Shown one piece after another: positions 18,190 through 19,756 of a stretch of 19,756 nt of DNA. The position numbers were made by a program, and so were the translations under genes. The notes beneath the pieces were generated by a model, which saw nothing but the letters and a program-made list of their open reading frames with translations, made no database searches and was not told where the DNA came from. The first letter of the stretch is position 1. Each line of letters starts with the position of its first letter. Source of the DNA: Podochytrium sp. JEL0797 (lineage: Eukaryota; Chytridiomycota; Chytridiomycetes; Chytridiales; Chytriomycetaceae); assembly GCA_027596195.1 (NCBI GenBank), contig JADGJG010000442.1, positions 1 through 19,756 of the forward strand, read 5' to 3'.

Positions 18190-19129
18190 ATGCATCTCCT
18201 CATTCCCCACATCACACTCCCTCTCACGGACGCGTCCCTGAGCCTAGTGCATGCATCCTCGCTCTTGGAGGGCATCTCTGATCTCACCATCACACTCTCC
18301 TTGCGCCACGATACCTCATTCGAACAACTCCACCTGGCTCTCGCTGCCCTGTATGGCCACGCTGTGCTGTCTCCGCTGGCCAAGGTGCGCATCGTGTGCG
18401 AAGAGTTGAGTGATATTGAGGCTGCTGTGCGGTTCTGCGATGTTGTGGCGGGTCTCGCCGAGTCCAACCAGTCCGAGTATCAAAACCTGGTGTATAAGCG
18501 AGTCATTCCGAGTCCAACCACGCCCATGAGCAACGCAGATTCGAAACTGATTCCTGTCGATGATCAAGCCATGGCAGACCGGAGAGTCGTGGTCTTGGGA
18601 GGAACCTTTGATCACCTGCATCAGGGTCACCTCATTCTTTTGAGCATGGCTGCTTTCCTGGCAAAAGAGAAGCTGATTTGCGGAGTGTATGGTATGAACA
18701 TCGATATCGTGTTGTCTATGTGTCTGAGAAATCACATCAACAGACTATTCGGAAACCCAGGAACGTCTCCTCAAAAAAGCACACCACCAATTCATGGAGC
18801 CCCTTGAAGCCCGCATCCAAGCTGTTACCGAATTCCTCAACCTCTTCAAACCTTCCATCACGTACCGCGTCGAGCCCATCCTCGACGACTTTGGCCCCAC
18901 GCGTACCGAGGTGGATGTTCAGGCGATTGTGTGCAGTGAGGAGACGGAGCGTGGGTGTTTTGCCGTGAATGAGTTGAGGAGAAAGAATGGGCTGTGTTTG
19001 TTGGATATTTACGTGATTGGATGTGTGGGAGGGAATGATGCTGGCGGTGGTGTGGGTGGGGATTCCATTCAAAACAAAATGAGTTCGTCGGGGATTCGTA
19101 AGTATTTGAGTGAAAGGGTGCATGTATAA
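18190..19129 (+). CDS. CAB4: Phosphopantetheine adenylyltransferase (CoA biosynthesis)
   Basis: Transfers AMP from ATP to 4'-phosphopantetheine, giving dephospho-CoA, the fourth step of CoA synthesis. Exons 18190-18691 and 18744-19129 flank a 52-bp intron (GTATGA..CAG, phase 1) and give 295 aa, close to yeast Cab4. The nucleotidyltransferase signature GGTFDHLHQGH (about residues 138-148) contains the T/HxGH motif, and a late SSSGIRKYL fits the ISST-x-R motif of the family. RTEVDVQAIVCSEET and LDIYVIGCV match the core between them. The N-terminal 130 residues form the variable domain seen in eukaryotic forms. There is no dephospho-CoA kinase domain, so it is monofunctional, as in fungi and unlike animal COASY. 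An in-frame upstream ATG (18085) gives a Gly-rich extension that looks non-coding. The gene name is by function only. Confidence 0.9.
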
Positions 19130-19260
19130 AGAGTATAAAACAAATCGACTTTTAATACACGCTCTGATCGTGAAGATATCACGTCACATATTCACAAAAG
19201 CAAAACAACACCTCATTTCTCCTCATCTCTCCATTCAACACACCCCCTCACTACTTTTAG

Positions 19261-19476
19261 CTACTTCTTCAACTTTTCAAACTCCTCGGCACTCACAACA
19301 AGCACATTCTTGGTTGGCTGGCGTCCCACCATGGCCGCTTCGTCGTTCGAGAGATCGTCTCGCGCGTTGCCAAAGTTGTATGCCCCGTGGCCCCCCTTCT
19401 TCATGGGCTCTGCACGGCTGTAAGCTCCGTGCGATTGGCGGTCGTTTTTGTGTTCGGGACGTTTGTGGTCGGGCAT
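19261..19476 (-). CDS. Small Stf2/Tma10-like hydrophilic protein
   Basis: A 71-aa single-exon frame from the ATG at 19476, ending in TAG. The sequence is highly charged with no hydrophobic core. The centre, SHGAYSRAEPMKKGGHGAYN followed by FGNARDD, resembles the K-x-G-x-G-x-x-NWG motif of yeast Stf2 and Tma10, small ribosome/ATP-synthase-associated hydrophilins linked to stress and drying tolerance. Here the Trp of NWG is replaced (NFG). The C terminus (VVSAEEFEKLKK) is helical and charged. An upstream in-frame ATG at 19551 would add 25 residues from inside the dispersed repeat and is less likely. It is convergent with the adenylyltransferase gene; the promoter would be the repeat copy at 19517. 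Confidence 0.55.
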   Translation of the reverse strand: MPDHKRPEHKNDRQSHGAYSRAEPMKKGGHGAYNFGNARDDLSNDEAAMVGRQPTKNVLVVSAEEFEKLKK

Positions 19477-19516
19477 TGTAGTTTTTTGATTCTTTTCGGG
19501 TGGGAGACAGGGAAAG

Positions 19517-19714
19517 TGCCACCACTTCTCGTGCCCCCAACTGGCCCCCAACCTTCAGGTGACAAAGTGTGACACTTCGTATTAAAAATGAAGAGAATAT
19601 CACGATTATTATAAAGCATGAAAGCCTGATACAACCATAATCGTTGCCCCTTTGATTTTTGAATCCAGAACGCGTCCAAGAATCGGCCCTGAAAATGCGG
19701 AACGGGTTAAACGG
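19517..19714. repeat. Dispersed repeat, copy 3
   Basis: Carries the 45-bp core at 19670-19714 and the left-hand part shared with copy 1 (TGCCAC..CTTCT, GTGACAAAGTGTGACACTT, TTAAAAATGAAGA). The right-hand part is missing because sequence turns G-rich at about 19715 and the contig ends. It lies directly upstream of the Stf2-like gene. Confidence 0.75.
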
Positions 19715-19756
19715 CGGGCCGCCCGGTGGGGGGGGGGGGGGTGGGGTGTGGGGGTG
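19715..19756. repeat. G-rich contig end
   Basis: Ends in a run of about 15 G (19727-19742) followed by GGGGTG-type sequence. Like the C-run at the other end, this is where the assembly breaks; a real telomere is not supported. Confidence 0.7.

Overview
The window reads as nuclear DNA of a fungus, most likely an early-diverging (chytrid-type) lineage. Genes are split by many short GT-AG introns (about 40-79 bp, donors mostly GTGAG/GTAAG). A class V myosin, an Ist2-like anoctamin and a small Stf2/Tma10-like hydrophilin are present. A PDXDC1-like PLP-fold protein is also present; I believe it is absent from most Dikarya. The lineage is an inference; no rRNA or other marker gene is here.

Layout. 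Positions 1-49 are pure C and run into the truncated 3' end of a minus-strand PDXDC1-like gene (79-2176). Next on the minus strand come a conserved membrane-type protein with six-segment, carrier-like character (2233-3131) and a secreted, membrane-anchored pepsin-family aspartic protease (3941-5801, five exons). Between these two genes, 3553-3900 holds decayed duplicate copies of the protease's own terminal coding segment. A 388-bp divergent promoter region separates the protease from a 17-exon class V myosin on the plus strand (6190-12142, about 1647 aa), which includes an 11-nt microexon. A four-exon anoctamin/TMEM16 gene follows 246 bp downstream (12389-14537).

From about 14.6 to 18.2 kb the character changes to gene-poor, repeat-rich accessory DNA. 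It has a dispersed repeat with three copies (14831-15071, 16643-16766, 19517-19714), an inverted repeat (17495-17610 against 17925-18012), a possible minus-strand gene end (14941-15239), an unrecognised Cys-rich plus-strand ORF (15180-15824), and gene-like but broken stretches (16046-16390 and 16950-17480). Housekeeping content resumes with phosphopantetheine adenylyltransferase for CoA synthesis (18190-19129, two exons). A convergent small Stf2/Tma10-like gene (19261-19476, minus) follows, and the contig ends in a G-rich tract.

Myosin V and the anoctamin both act at the cell cortex/ER in fungi, but nothing in the sequence shows coregulation. No rRNA, tRNA, CRISPR or prokaryotic-type element was seen. 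The most interesting points are the tandem decay products of the protease 3' end, the anoctamin's lost acidic calcium-site residues, the PDXDC1-like protein without its PLP lysine, the myosin microexon, and the repeat family that carries a coding 3' end.
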